This document shows, one piece after another, positions 42,795 through 50,798 of a stretch of DNA of 64,000 nucleotides. How positions within the stretch are numbered: the stretch's first letter is position 1; every line of letters begins with the position of its first letter. Position numbers and translations under genes: made by a program. The notes under the pieces were generated by a model. It searched no databases. It saw only the letters and a program-made list of their open reading frames with translations, and had not been told where the DNA came from. Source of the DNA: JABGQS01 sp963666505 (GTDB taxonomy: Bacteria > Bacillota > Clostridia > Christensenellales > SZUA-584); the NCBI GenBank assembly GCA_963666505.2, contig CAXXXL010000001.1, forward strand, positions 248,001 to 312,000. Direction: 5' to 3'.

Positions 42795-43812
42795 TCTTAC
42801 TCTTCTTTCTGCCGATAAGGCTGACCGCCTGCATGAGGAATACGAGAGCAAACACCAGACCGTACAATATCAGCGGTATCCAGGTTATCTGATGTATGTC
42901 CGCCCACCCTACATCAGTTCCGGTAAAAGCATTTGCAAATACACCTGCATACGTCAGCAGCACCAACGCTGCGTAACATACGATTATCCCGGCAATAGCT
43001 ATCTTGTTTTTCAGAATGCCGTAAACCTGCGTAACTATGAACATCATCATAAATCCGAAGAAGAACATAGGCCACATTCCATTCTGCTGCCCCATTGCGA
43101 CTATAGCCCCGTGAAACGCTACGTACACCTCCAGCAGCGTTATCCACTTAATGTTCGTGTGCCATCTGGTCTTTGCCAGCGAAAGCTGTGTTAGCAGCAT
43201 GAAAGCATAAAGAAACCCGAGTATATGCCCAAGCGTTCCTTCGAACGGATGAAACCAAAACGTATAGATAACGGCCCATGCTATGAAATACCCGTGCACC
43301 TTCTGCACCAGGCTCACTCCGCCTTTAGGCAGCGGCACCTTCTTGCCAAAGAACAGACCCCTGCGCTGGTTAAGCATAATGAGTATGAAGACAAGCATAA
43401 CGATGACGGAACCTTGCGAAGACATAACGGGTACGAACTGCGCAAGCGCATCGTAAAAGAACGCTGTCTGTAAAAAATGCAGGACAATAAACCCGGCGTT
43501 AACTATAAGCAGCCAAAAATTGATCCTTCCTATCCGCTCCTTTTGCAGCGGCGGCTGGTCTTTCAGCCGGAAGATCAGCACCCAGATCGATATCTGATGT
43601 GCGGCGTACAGCGCCCACATAGTGATGGTCGCCCAAAGCTGCGGTTTTGGCAGCTTCCAGTAATACCATGCTGCCCCTGTGTCCGGCAGCAGCACAGCCC
43701 TAAATCTATCCAGCGTAAGTGAAACAAGATAATTAGCTGCAACGAAACCGAGTGAAACTATAAGAGCAATAATCAAAGCCTTCTTCAAACTGTAGGTTTT
43801 TGTTTCCTGCAT
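42784..43812 (-). CDS. Multi-pass membrane protein of unknown function
   Basis: A 342-residue protein with about ten hydrophobic helices spread over the whole length and short loops. Aromatic-rich segments such as AAWYYWKLPKPQLW, FWFHPFEGTLGHILGF and HGAIVAMGQQNGMWPMFFFGF are visible, with several conserved-looking His and Trp residues. I do not recognise the family. It lies between a small membrane protein and a GNAT enzyme in an operon headed by DAHP synthase. AAGGAG precedes the ATG. Confidence 0.7.
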   Translation of the reverse strand: MQETKTYSLKKALIIALIVSLGFVAANYLVSLTLDRFRAVLLPDTGAAWYYWKLPKPQLWATITMWALYAAHQISIWVLIFRLKDQPPLQKERIGRINFWLLIVNAGFIVLHFLQTAFFYDALAQFVPVMSSQGSVIVMLVFILIMLNQRRGLFFGKKVPLPKGGVSLVQKVHGYFIAWAVIYTFWFHPFEGTLGHILGFLYAFMLLTQLSLAKTRWHTNIKWITLLEVYVAFHGAIVAMGQQNGMWPMFFFGFMMMFIVTQVYGILKNKIAIAGIIVCYAALVLLTYAGVFANAFTGTDVGWADIHQITWIPLILYGLVFALVFLMQAVSLIGRKKSKNAD

Positions 43813-43886
43813 TTTATGACTCCTTCAATTATATGATTTCTTGAGTGGATATTTACTTTTGTGGCTGATACTTGAAAAACAGCTCT

Positions 43887-44195
43887 TCATTCCGGAAAAG
43901 TGAGCAGCATAACAGTATATGCTGTGATACAAAGCCCGATTATAACCGCAATGAAAACCAGGAGCGCCCTCTCCTTAGAGGCGAAAAACGATATCATGCC
44001 GGTGATGAAAGAAGCGGCGGCGCCAAGAACGGCAAAAAGCATTGGCAGAAACAGTGCAAGATTGGAATAAAGATAGTCCCCGCCTTGCTGTCCAAAGATA
44101 TTCACCATACCAAAGAAAATAAGCAGTCCGAGTATAAAAACGAATATCAAACCAAACGACCACTTTCCAAGCTTCGATTTAGGCAGTACTGTCAT
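43887..44195 (-). CDS. Small membrane protein, three helices, unknown function
   Basis: A 102-residue protein with three predicted membrane helices (about 14-33, 45-70, 77-98), a basic N-terminus (PKSKLGKW) and a loop GQQGGDYLYSN on the outside. GAAGGTG precedes ATG 44195. It follows DAHP synthase by 22 bases and is probably in its operon, though no functional link with aromatic synthesis is evident. Confidence 0.7.
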   Translation of the reverse strand: MTVLPKSKLGKWSFGLIFVFILGLLIFFGMVNIFGQQGGDYLYSNLALFLPMLFAVLGAAASFITGMISFFASKERALLVFIAVIIGLCITAYTVMLLTFPE

Positions 44196-44217
44196 ATCGA
44201 CACCTTCTTTATATATT

Positions 44218-45249
44218 TTATTTTATGCTCTCGGCAATGCTGTATATAAGCTTTTCGGATTCGTCCCATCCAAGACAAGCGTCTGTGATAGACTTACCGT
44301 AAATGTTATCACCAATTTCCTGGCGTCCATCGACGATATAGCTCTCTATCATAAGCCCCTTTATCATCTCTTTTAGCTTGCTGTCATAATTGCGGCTGTA
44401 CATTACTTCCTTAGCGATCCTGGGCTGCTCATAAAAAAGCTTGCCGGAGTTCGCATGGTTTGTGTCCACTATGATTGCGGGGTTCTTAAGGTCTCTTTTC
44501 TCATACATCCGGGCAAATCTTATAAGGTCTTCGTAGTGGTAGTTCGGTATAGTGTGCCCGCTGAAGTCCACCGCCCCACGCAGTATCGCATGTGCATAGT
44601 CGTTGCCTGCGGTCTTTACTTCCCATCCGTTATATATGAAGTTGTGCTGAATCTGCGCAGCTTTAATTGCGTTTAGGACAACTGTCAAATCACCGCTAGT
44701 CGGGTTCTTCATACCAACAGGCGTCGCAACTCCGCTCGCCGTCAGTCTGTGCCCCTGGTTTTCCACCGAACGTGCGCCAACTGCGTTGTATGCAAGCACG
44801 TCCGAAAGGTATGTATAGTTCTCCGGGTAGAGCATCTCGTCGGCTGCAGGCATCCCAAACTCGCATAACGCTTTAATATGCATCCGCCTTATTGCTTTGA
44901 TGCCTTCGTAAAGGTCGTTCTCCTCGGAAGGATCGGGCTGGTGCATCATTCCCTTATACCCTTCGCCGGTAGTCCTTGGCTTGTTGGTATAGATGCGGGG
45001 AATGATAAGTATCTTGTCGCAGACCTTATCCTGAACCTTGCTCAGTCTGCCAATATAATCACAGACAGAATCTTCGCTGTCCGCAGAACACGGGCCGATT
45101 ATAATAAGGAACCGATCATCACTTCCGTCGAATATACCCTTGATTTCGGCGTCTCTTTTCTTCTTGCTGGCTGCAGCATCCTTTGGCAGTGGCAGCTGCT
45201 CTCTAATCTGTTCCGATGTCGGTATTTGTTTTACGAACTCTATATTCAT
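44218..45249 (-). CDS. aroF: 3-deoxy-7-phosphoheptulonate (DAHP) synthase, class I AroFGH type
   Basis: It condenses phosphoenolpyruvate and erythrose 4-phosphate, the first step of the shikimate pathway. The 343-residue protein carries the class I signatures LIIIGPCSADSEDSV, PRIYTNKPRTTGEGYKG, the metal and substrate loop WIGARSVENQGHR-like VGARSVENQGHR, GNPTSGDL-like KNPTSGDL, the invariant DTNHANSGK and ESYIVDGRQ. The N-terminal segment (1-40) is short, as in feedback-regulated E. coli-type enzymes, but the key regulatory residues cannot be judged by eye. CAGGAG precedes ATG. The gene symbol is by type; isoform specificity is unknown. Confidence 0.92.
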   Translation of the reverse strand: MNIEFVKQIPTSEQIREQLPLPKDAAASKKKRDAEIKGIFDGSDDRFLIIIGPCSADSEDSVCDYIGRLSKVQDKVCDKILIIPRIYTNKPRTTGEGYKGMMHQPDPSEENDLYEGIKAIRRMHIKALCEFGMPAADEMLYPENYTYLSDVLAYNAVGARSVENQGHRLTASGVATPVGMKNPTSGDLTVVLNAIKAAQIQHNFIYNGWEVKTAGNDYAHAILRGAVDFSGHTIPNYHYEDLIRFARMYEKRDLKNPAIIVDTNHANSGKLFYEQPRIAKEVMYSRNYDSKLKEMIKGLMIESYIVDGRQEIGDNIYGKSITDACLGWDESEKLIYSIAESIK

Positions 45250-45341
45250 GTATACTCCTGATGACGGCTGTGCCGTTTTCTCGATTAGATTATATCACAA
45301 TATAAGTATATAAGAAAATAATATCATTAATGCAGCATAAA

Positions 45342-45372
45342 AGAAAAGACCGGGTAACCTCCGGCCTTTTCT
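45342..45372 (-). terminator. Terminator of the DapA-like/URO-D-like operon
   Basis: AGAAAAG-A-CCGG (45342-45353) pairs with CCGG-C-CTTTTCT (45361-45372) with one mismatch. Its T-rich arm acts on the minus strand, 20 bases after the URO-D-like stop. Confidence 0.75.
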
Positions 45373-45391
45373 GTGAAATTATACCATTAAT

Positions 45392-46474
45392 TCAATACTT
45401 ATATTCTTGTGCCACTTCCATCATCGCAAATACATTTTCCCTTGGCGTCTCAAACGGCACCATGTCTCCTGCTGCCAGCACGTAAGCTCCGTTTTCTCCT
45501 GCTCCTTCGATGCAGCTAAGCGCTTCTTTTTTTACTTCCTCCGGCGTTCCGTTTGATAGTGTAACGGTGTTTACGCCGCCCATTAGTGCGGTTTCTTTAC
45601 CAACCCTTCTGCGGAAATCTGCGGGGGATACGCCGCCCAGCGGATCCATCGGTTCGATGCAGTCCGCCCCAAGCTGCGCAATGCGCTCCACGATAGGGTC
45701 GATGTTGCCACATATGTGCACATATATTTTCATGCCTGTAGGTTTCACTTCGTCAATAAACTGCTTAAAGCAAGGGAAAGAATACTTCTCGAATATCTGC
45801 GGTGATATAACAGAGCACGAGCTCCACGGATCGCCCGAATATATGGTGTCTATGCCACACTTGCTGTAAGCCTTCGCCCTATTGACTGAAATGCGCAGAT
45901 GCTTTTCTATAAGCGCCTGCACCAGCTCTTCGTTGTCATATAGGTCAAAGAGCGCATTGTCCGCTCCTCTCGAGCTGACGACGGGGCTTAGTCCGAGGCC
46001 GATGCCCGCCACTTTGCAAAAGTCGTCTCCTGCCCAGCCGATAACTTCACGGTAGAGTTCGAACTCTTCGGAGTTGTAAATCTCATCAACATCAGGCACT
46101 TTCATATCGTACACGTCGTCGATAGACTTTATAGGATACTCATCCGGCTCGATGCCGCCGGTGCCAAGGTTAAGCGTGCCGGCCCTCTTGCCGGTTTCTG
46201 CATTAACGGCAACATACTCACCGCCGTTTTTGCTGATCTTATATCTGTCCGGGCTTCCTCCGAGTATCCGCAAACCGTCCGACTGGTAGAGCTTTGTTAT
46301 TTCAAACATAAGCTCCATCCTGTGATGCGGGTCTTCAATGCACTTTATGATACCAGCTTCATAGTCGTCTTCAAGCTGCAGTACTGCGTGCGGGAAACAG
46401 ATCTGGGGCATGAAAGGCACCCGGTCTGCTTTTCCTCCCGACATCGCAGTAATCACTCTCTCCATACCGGTCAT
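45392..46474 (-). CDS. Uroporphyrinogen decarboxylase-family (URO-D/MtaA-like) protein
   Basis: A 360-residue TIM barrel of the URO-D superfamily with the N-terminal MTGMERVITAMSGGKADRVPFMPQICF, the potential metal site VHICGN (His and Cys) and the C-terminal AYVLAAGDMVPFETPRENV typical of the methyltransferase-related branch rather than haem-pathway HemE. Members work with corrinoid proteins or on modified aromatic and quaternary-amine substrates. ATG 46474 with AAGAAGGATAG upstream is chosen. It is 20 bases after the DapA-like gene, so the two are co-expressed. No corrinoid protein is adjacent; the reaction is unknown. Confidence 0.85.
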   Translation of the reverse strand: MTGMERVITAMSGGKADRVPFMPQICFPHAVLQLEDDYEAGIIKCIEDPHHRMELMFEITKLYQSDGLRILGGSPDRYKISKNGGEYVAVNAETGKRAGTLNLGTGGIEPDEYPIKSIDDVYDMKVPDVDEIYNSEEFELYREVIGWAGDDFCKVAGIGLGLSPVVSSRGADNALFDLYDNEELVQALIEKHLRISVNRAKAYSKCGIDTIYSGDPWSSCSVISPQIFEKYSFPCFKQFIDEVKPTGMKIYVHICGNIDPIVERIAQLGADCIEPMDPLGGVSPADFRRRVGKETALMGGVNTVTLSNGTPEEVKKEALSCIEGAGENGAYVLAAGDMVPFETPRENVFAMMEVAQEYKY

Positions 46475-46493
46475 TTTTCTATCCTTCTTTCCT

Positions 46494-47429
46494 TCAACCC
46501 TTGTCAAAGACAAGTTCCGGGTACTTGGCAAGCATCTGCTGTCTCATATTGGCTATTGTCTCGTCTGGCACAGGCAGATACGGCTTTCTTATCCTGTTGC
46601 TGCCCGTAAGGAATCCGGCTGCGATAACTTGTGCTCTGTCTATTGCGGGGTCCCAATATCCCTTCTCGATAACGGGCATTGCTACTTCCATAAGGTAATC
46701 GTTCCATATATGCTGATACTTCATTGCCTCTTCCCATTTCTTGTCTACGCACAGGTTATACCAGTCTATGCAGAACTGCGGGTTCATGCAGTACACAACG
46801 GTGATGATACCTTTGCCGCCCAGCATCATGTTAGGCACAAAGCACGATTCTCCCGGGAAGTGGACCAGCTCCGGCGACTCCCTGAAAAGGTTGTACTGAT
46901 ACATAAAATCGGCCTTTGTAGATTTTGAGCCGATAAAGTTCTTGGGCAGGTGGGGGAGGACTCTTTTGTAGTCCCTGCCTTCATATAATATCTTTGTCCT
47001 CGATATGTTATAGTGAATGACTGCCATATTCGGATCTACAGCACAGACTTCCTGCAGAAATTTTAGCTGCTCGTCTTCTCTTAGCTGTATCCACGGCGGG
47101 AAAGCGGGCATGATAGACTCAATGCCTTTCTCAGCGCAGTACTCCGCCATCCGGATAACTTCTCTGGTGTTAAGTGCGGTGGTGCCAACGCCTGTGTTTA
47201 TGTCATAGTTGCTGGTCACTTCAACAAAAGCGTCCACCATGATCTTGAATTCTTCAAGGTCAAGCGCATAGAATTCGCCTGTGCTGCCTGTGGTATAGAT
47301 TGCATGAGCTCCGTTTTCACATATGCGTTTGGTGTTCTCCTTGAATATGTCTACGTTGAAGTTGTAGTTCTCGTCCCATTCAAGCGGAACAGCGGCCCAG
47401 ATGCCGTGCAGGTTCTCTCTGGTCAACAT
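46494..47429 (-). CDS. DHDPS/NAL-family aldolase (DapA-like)
   Basis: A class I aldolase or lyase of the dihydrodipicolinate synthase/N-acetylneuraminate lyase superfamily, 311 residues. The pyruvate-binding TTGSTGEFYAL motif is intact, the Schiff-base lysine is probably in IGSKSTKADF, and HYNISRTK holds the Tyr region. ATG 47429 has AGGAGG at ideal distance. True DapA is usually about 290-300 residues with a G-x-x-GE pattern as here, but the pairing with a URO-D-like gene and a divergent AraC regulator suggests a catabolic aldolase, not lysine synthesis. Confidence 0.85.
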   Translation of the reverse strand: MLTRENLHGIWAAVPLEWDENYNFNVDIFKENTKRICENGAHAIYTTGSTGEFYALDLEEFKIMVDAFVEVTSNYDINTGVGTTALNTREVIRMAEYCAEKGIESIMPAFPPWIQLREDEQLKFLQEVCAVDPNMAVIHYNISRTKILYEGRDYKRVLPHLPKNFIGSKSTKADFMYQYNLFRESPELVHFPGESCFVPNMMLGGKGIITVVYCMNPQFCIDWYNLCVDKKWEEAMKYQHIWNDYLMEVAMPVIEKGYWDPAIDRAQVIAAGFLTGSNRIRKPYLPVPDETIANMRQQMLAKYPELVFDKG

Positions 47430-47602
47430 AAATAATTTCCTCCTTGCGGTTTCGAGTTGATAGGTAGTTCACAGCTCTTTTACGTTCTTGCTGCATAAGT
47501 CTGTCAAGTAGAATATACCAAAACCGCTTGCAGCCGACCACTACATTTACGGACGAAAAAAGTGCGGATATGTCCGGAATTCAAATGTATTTGCATAAAT
47601 CA

Positions 47603-47630
47603 TTGTAATTTTTGGACATTCATCTATAAT
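47603..47630 (+). promoter_or_regulatory. Probable promoter of the AraC gene
   Basis: TTGTAA (47603-47608) and TATAAT (47625-47630) are 16 bases apart, 36 bases before the start codon. The 235-bp divergent region also has two CGGA/TCCGGA segments (47550-47580), which might be regulator sites. Confidence 0.6.
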
Positions 47631-47665
47631 AATAGTATGTCAATGAAATTTATAAAGGATTGCCC

Positions 47666-48544
47666 ATGAAAACATTTACTGTCGATATGTGCGTAGCGTC
47701 GCTGCCTATGCGCCTTGTCGCAATCGGCTTTGTAAAAGATTTGGAATATCAGATGAGCCATATTTTCCAGCACAGACACAGCCTTTTCGAGATGCAGTAT
47801 GTAACACAAGGCCAGTGCACCGTAAAGATAGACAGGCAGGTCTGCGCTCAGAGCGAAGGCGAGGTGTTTCTCATTGCGCCAGGCATATACCATTCCCAGA
47901 AATCCTGCACATCTCCGTTCGAAAAGATGTGTATAATATTCGAGGTTCCGGCGCCGCCGCAAGTCAGCAGCAGCAGCGCAAAAGAGCTTTTCTTAGCCCT
48001 TAGCACATCCAAGTTTTTTTCCTGCAGTGCGCAAGACATGGCGTCAGTGTTCGCCGCATTAAAGCAGGCGCTCGAAGACTGGGACACGAAGGTGTGCGGT
48101 ATAGACGAGATACGAGTGCTCACAGAGCTTCTTATCCTTCGGCTTATCCAGCACAGAAGCGCCCCCGAAAGCGAGACGGATGATGGGGGATATGCACACG
48201 AACAGCGTGCATATATTATAGACGAGTTTTTCAACCGAAACTTTCATCTCAACGACGGCGATGAAGCCCTTGCTCAAACGCTGGGCGTAAGCGTACGGCA
48301 ATTAAACAGGATACTCAAAAGCCTTTACGGCTGCAACTTTCGTGAAAAGCTAAAAGAGATCCGGCTTGAAGTTGCAACAGACCTTCTTGCAGCGGGCAGG
48401 AGCATCACAGAGATATCCGAGATAACGGGCTATAGCTGCCCGGCAAATTTTTCTACATTCATAAAGAACGCTACCGGCAAGACCCCCAGCCAACTTCGGC
48501 AAAGCTTCTCGGGCAAAGCACCACAAACACGGCGCCCCTCTTAA
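47666..48544 (+). CDS. AraC-family transcriptional regulator
   Basis: A 292-residue regulator with an N-terminal cupin-like ligand domain (20-110, QHRHSLFEMQYVTQGQCTVKID, IAPGIYHSQKS) and a C-terminal double helix-turn-helix (185-285) with LAQTLGVSVRQLNRILKSLYGCNFREKLKEIRLEVATDLL and ITEISEITGYSCPANFSTFIKNATGKTPSQLR. ATG 47666 has AAAGGA upstream. Divergent from the DapA-like/URO-D-like pair, it most likely activates it in response to the substrate. The ligand is unknown. Confidence 0.9.
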   Translation: MKTFTVDMCVASLPMRLVAIGFVKDLEYQMSHIFQHRHSLFEMQYVTQGQCTVKIDRQVCAQSEGEVFLIAPGIYHSQKSCTSPFEKMCIIFEVPAPPQVSSSSAKELFLALSTSKFFSCSAQDMASVFAALKQALEDWDTKVCGIDEIRVLTELLILRLIQHRSAPESETDDGGYAHEQRAYIIDEFFNRNFHLNDGDEALAQTLGVSVRQLNRILKSLYGCNFREKLKEIRLEVATDLLAAGRSITEISEITGYSCPANFSTFIKNATGKTPSQLRQSFSGKAPQTRRPS

Positions 48545-48615
48545 TAACGGCTGTTATTTCGATATGATTTATATTTTAAGTGTGTTATAATAACAGCATG
48601 ACCGGGGGTAATGTT

Positions 48616-49542
48616 TTGTCAGTAATAACGATATCAAGACAGCCATATAGCTGCGGAGACGAAGTTGCAAATTTAATAAGCCAAAGCCTTGGATGGGAGC
48701 TTGTCACAAGAGAAAAACTGCTCGCAGAGTTCCTGCCGGACATAGTCTTTGCGCACGATATAAACATGCTTAAAACCAGCGCCAGATACTACCTTAAGCC
48801 TTTTGGCAAAACAACATACATTGACTATATCAAAAAATCGCTTCTGGAACACGCTAAAACAAATTCGGCGGTTTTCGCCGGCTTTGGTTCCCAGATGATT
48901 TTTGCAGGTCTCGAAGACGCTGTGCATATACGTATAATAGCCCCGCAGGATATGCGTATAAAGAGAGTCATAGAGGACTACGACCTCTCGGAAAAAGAAG
49001 CGGAGCATATACTGATAACTGCCGACAAGAAACAACGAAGGTTCATAACGACGCTTTTCGGAGAGGATATAACAGACCCGTCGCACTACAACATAACGAT
49101 AAATACGGGCAGCACCTCCGCTGCCGAAGCGGCGGACTGCGTGCTTTCGCTGGTGGAAGGGCGCAGCTTACAGGAAGAGGAGCAGCCGGCTGAGGAAGAG
49201 CCTGTGCAGAATGGGCCGGAGCTTAAAAACCCGGCAGAGGAAGAGTTCGCAAAACTGCTGGATATGTACAACATTGGCTGGAAGTACGAACCGAAAGCTT
49301 TCCCGATTGAATGGGATGCGGAAGGCAACGTCACTTCAGCGTTCCGGCCAGATTTCTATCTGACTGACTTCGACACATACATAGAGCTTACCACCATGAA
49401 CCAGCGCTATGTGACCCAGAAGAACAGGAAAGCAAGAAAATTAAAGAAGCTATATCCCGATGTTAATATAAAGATAGTATATAAGAAGGATTTCCGTTCG
49501 CTTGTTGAACGGTTCAATCTCAGCAGAGGCGGTACAAAATGA
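48616..49542 (+). CDS. Cytidylate kinase-like domain fused to a PD-(D/E)XK nuclease-like domain
   Basis: Residues 1-185 are a cytidylate kinase-like (AAA_26-type) P-loop domain, with VITISRQPYSCGDEVA as the variant P-loop (Ser7-Arg8...Ser12-x-Gly14), and an LID-like RRFITTLFGEDITDPSHYNITINTG. An acidic linker (about 185-205, EEEQPAEEEPV) leads to a second domain (206-308) with EEEFAKLL, FRPDFYLTDFDTYIELTTM (Asp246, Glu257) and QKNRKARKLKK, the pattern of a PD-(D/E)XK restriction-like fold with ELT in place of ExK. TTG 48616 is chosen because GGGGG lies just before it and TATAAT at 48586-48591 places transcription start after the earlier start codons. It overlaps the phosphoribosyltransferase by 4 bases. 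The function is unknown. Confidence 0.75.
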   Translation: MSVITISRQPYSCGDEVANLISQSLGWELVTREKLLAEFLPDIVFAHDINMLKTSARYYLKPFGKTTYIDYIKKSLLEHAKTNSAVFAGFGSQMIFAGLEDAVHIRIIAPQDMRIKRVIEDYDLSEKEAEHILITADKKQRRFITTLFGEDITDPSHYNITINTGSTSAAEAADCVLSLVEGRSLQEEEQPAEEEPVQNGPELKNPAEEEFAKLLDMYNIGWKYEPKAFPIEWDAEGNVTSAFRPDFYLTDFDTYIELTTMNQRYVTQKNRKARKLKKLYPDVNIKIVYKKDFRSLVERFNLSRGGTK

Positions 49543-50066
49543 GCGGTCCGAAATTTAAAAGAGTTGTGTTTACCGAGCAGGAGATTCAGGACAGAATCAG
49601 GCAGATGGGGGCGCAGATAACACAGGATTACGAAGGCCAGGAGCTTGTTCTTGTAAGCGTGCTCTACGGCAGCATGTACTTTATCGCAGACCTCACTCGT
49701 GCGATAGAGCTGCCTGTCGAGATAGACTTCATGTCGATAGGCGTATACCCGCACGCCACAAAAGAAACAGGCGCAGTTCGGATAACTAAAGACCTCGATA
49801 TTGATATCTCCGGAAAGCATGTACTGATAGTCGAAGATATCACCCGCACCGGTCTTACTATAGGCTACCTCGTCCAGAACCTAAAAGCAAGGATGCCTAA
49901 AAGCGTAAAGGTGTGCACACTGCTTCGCAACCCCGACCAGCAGCTTATAGACACGCCTATAGCTTACGAAGGATTTAAGGTCACGAACTCCTGGCTTATG
50001 GGCTACGGAATGGACATAGACGGCAAGTGGCGCAATCTTCCCTATATTGTAGAAGTAACAAAATAG
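49539..50066 (+). CDS. hpt: Hypoxanthine phosphoribosyltransferase
   Basis: A type I phosphoribosyltransferase of 175 residues that salvages hypoxanthine and guanine to IMP and GMP using PRPP. The PRPP loop is HVLIVEDITRTGLTIGYL, the first pyrophosphate loop lies in LVLVSVLYGSMYF, and the flexible active-site loop contains SIGVYPHATKETGAVRI. The family length is typical. The ATGA overlap with the kinase/nuclease-like fusion means coupled translation and probably a shared role in nucleotide metabolism or a sensing function. Confidence 0.92.
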   Translation: MSGPKFKRVVFTEQEIQDRIRQMGAQITQDYEGQELVLVSVLYGSMYFIADLTRAIELPVEIDFMSIGVYPHATKETGAVRITKDLDIDISGKHVLIVEDITRTGLTIGYLVQNLKARMPKSVKVCTLLRNPDQQLIDTPIAYEGFKVTNSWLMGYGMDIDGKWRNLPYIVEVTK

Positions 50067-50134
50067 ATAATCAAAAACGCTTTTGATATCAAACAGGCTG
50101 CCGGCCAAAATCCCAGCGTGCTCCGGATTGGCGC

Positions 50135-50442
50135 AAATAAATACAGCCCCTACGAATAGAGGCTGTAAATAGAAACTCCAGCGAACCCTTATAAAGAACA
50201 TTTCACGTGGCTTCCACCGTTTACAACAAAATTCTTTAATCTCACGCTAGTTACAAAACTTTCAGTTCAGGTCGGGTCAGAATATAATTCAAAACCTTCT
50301 CATCATTTCAAACTTTGATACTAAGTTTGATTTGCAGTCTGCTTTCACTTTCGTGTCGGCTTAACCGCCCTCTTGTTTCCGCACTTTCGTACGGCGACTT
50401 CCGCTCAAGTTCAATACCCTTTTCGGTATTCCCTGGAGTATC
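50135..50442 (-). ncRNA. Structured noncoding RNA of about 310 nt (raiA-motif-like candidate)
   Basis: A minus-strand transcript starts just after a good promoter and ends in a strong terminator. The 5' GATACTCCAG (50442-50433) pairs with CTGGAGTTTC (50181-50172) as a closing helix with one mismatch. Inside are several GNRA-capped hairpins: AATACC-GAAAA-GGGTATT, CGTAC-GAAA-GTGCG and CAC-GAAA-GTG, and a GGAAACAAGAGGGCGG segment that looks highly conserved. The interior frame reads as a peptide (ERKSPYESAETRGRL) that I recall as a spurious ORF in many Clostridia, consistent with a widespread conserved RNA. Identity as the raiA motif is a guess from memory; that it is a structured RNA is much firmer. 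Confidence 0.65.
50142..50167 (-). terminator. Terminator of the structured RNA
   Basis: On the minus strand an 11-bp stem (TACAGCCTCTA with TAGGGGCTGTA) closes a TTCG tetraloop and is followed by TTTATTT. Confidence 0.85.
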
Positions 50443-50446
50443 TTTT

Positions 50447-50475
50447 ATTATAGACTTGGGTACTGAAAAATGCAA
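50447..50475 (-). promoter_or_regulatory. Promoter of the structured RNA
   Basis: On the minus strand TTGCAT (50475-50470) and a perfect TATAAT (50452-50447) are 17 bases apart; the closing helix begins 5 bases downstream. The rest of the 50067-50798 gap holds a short inverted repeat ATCAAAA-ACGC-TTTTGAT (50069-50086) and the mtnA promoter. Confidence 0.75.
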
Positions 50476-50720
50476 ATTTTATTTTGTTTAAAATAGGCCT
50501 GTGAAAGACGATATTATCGCCCTTAGAACTCATTAAGTTTTAAATGCTAAGAATACCTTTCTTTTTCAAAGTATTTTGCTGTTTTTCAAAAAAACGCAAA
50601 AATTATCTAAAAAAATTATAGCATAAACTTCACAAAGTACGCAGAAGAAGCTTAGAAAAATCAGCTTAAACCAGCAGTGCGAATGAAAGCAGAATGACAT
50701 CTGCAGAAAAATAAAATATT

Positions 50721-50748
50721 TTGACGCAGGCGCAGACGGTGATATAAT
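50721..50748 (+). promoter_or_regulatory. Promoter of mtnA
   Basis: TTGACG (50721-50726) and TATAAT (50743-50748) are 16 bases apart, 50 bases before the start codon. No SAM riboswitch or S-box is present in between. Confidence 0.75.
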
Positions 50749-50798
50749 AAAAACCAACAGATTTTTGCCTGAATAATTTCATTTAGAAGGAAACGAAG

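Noticed and set aside
50069..50086. Short inverted repeat ATCAAAA-ACGC-TTTTGAT after hpt
   Set aside because: The stem is A/T-rich with no T tract; not convincing as a terminator.
50310..50442. Peptide-like open frame within the structured RNA (ERKSPYESAETRGRL)
   Set aside because: It lies within paired regions and tetraloops and has no start codon with a ribosome binding site; such frames in conserved RNAs are often mis-annotated as proteins.
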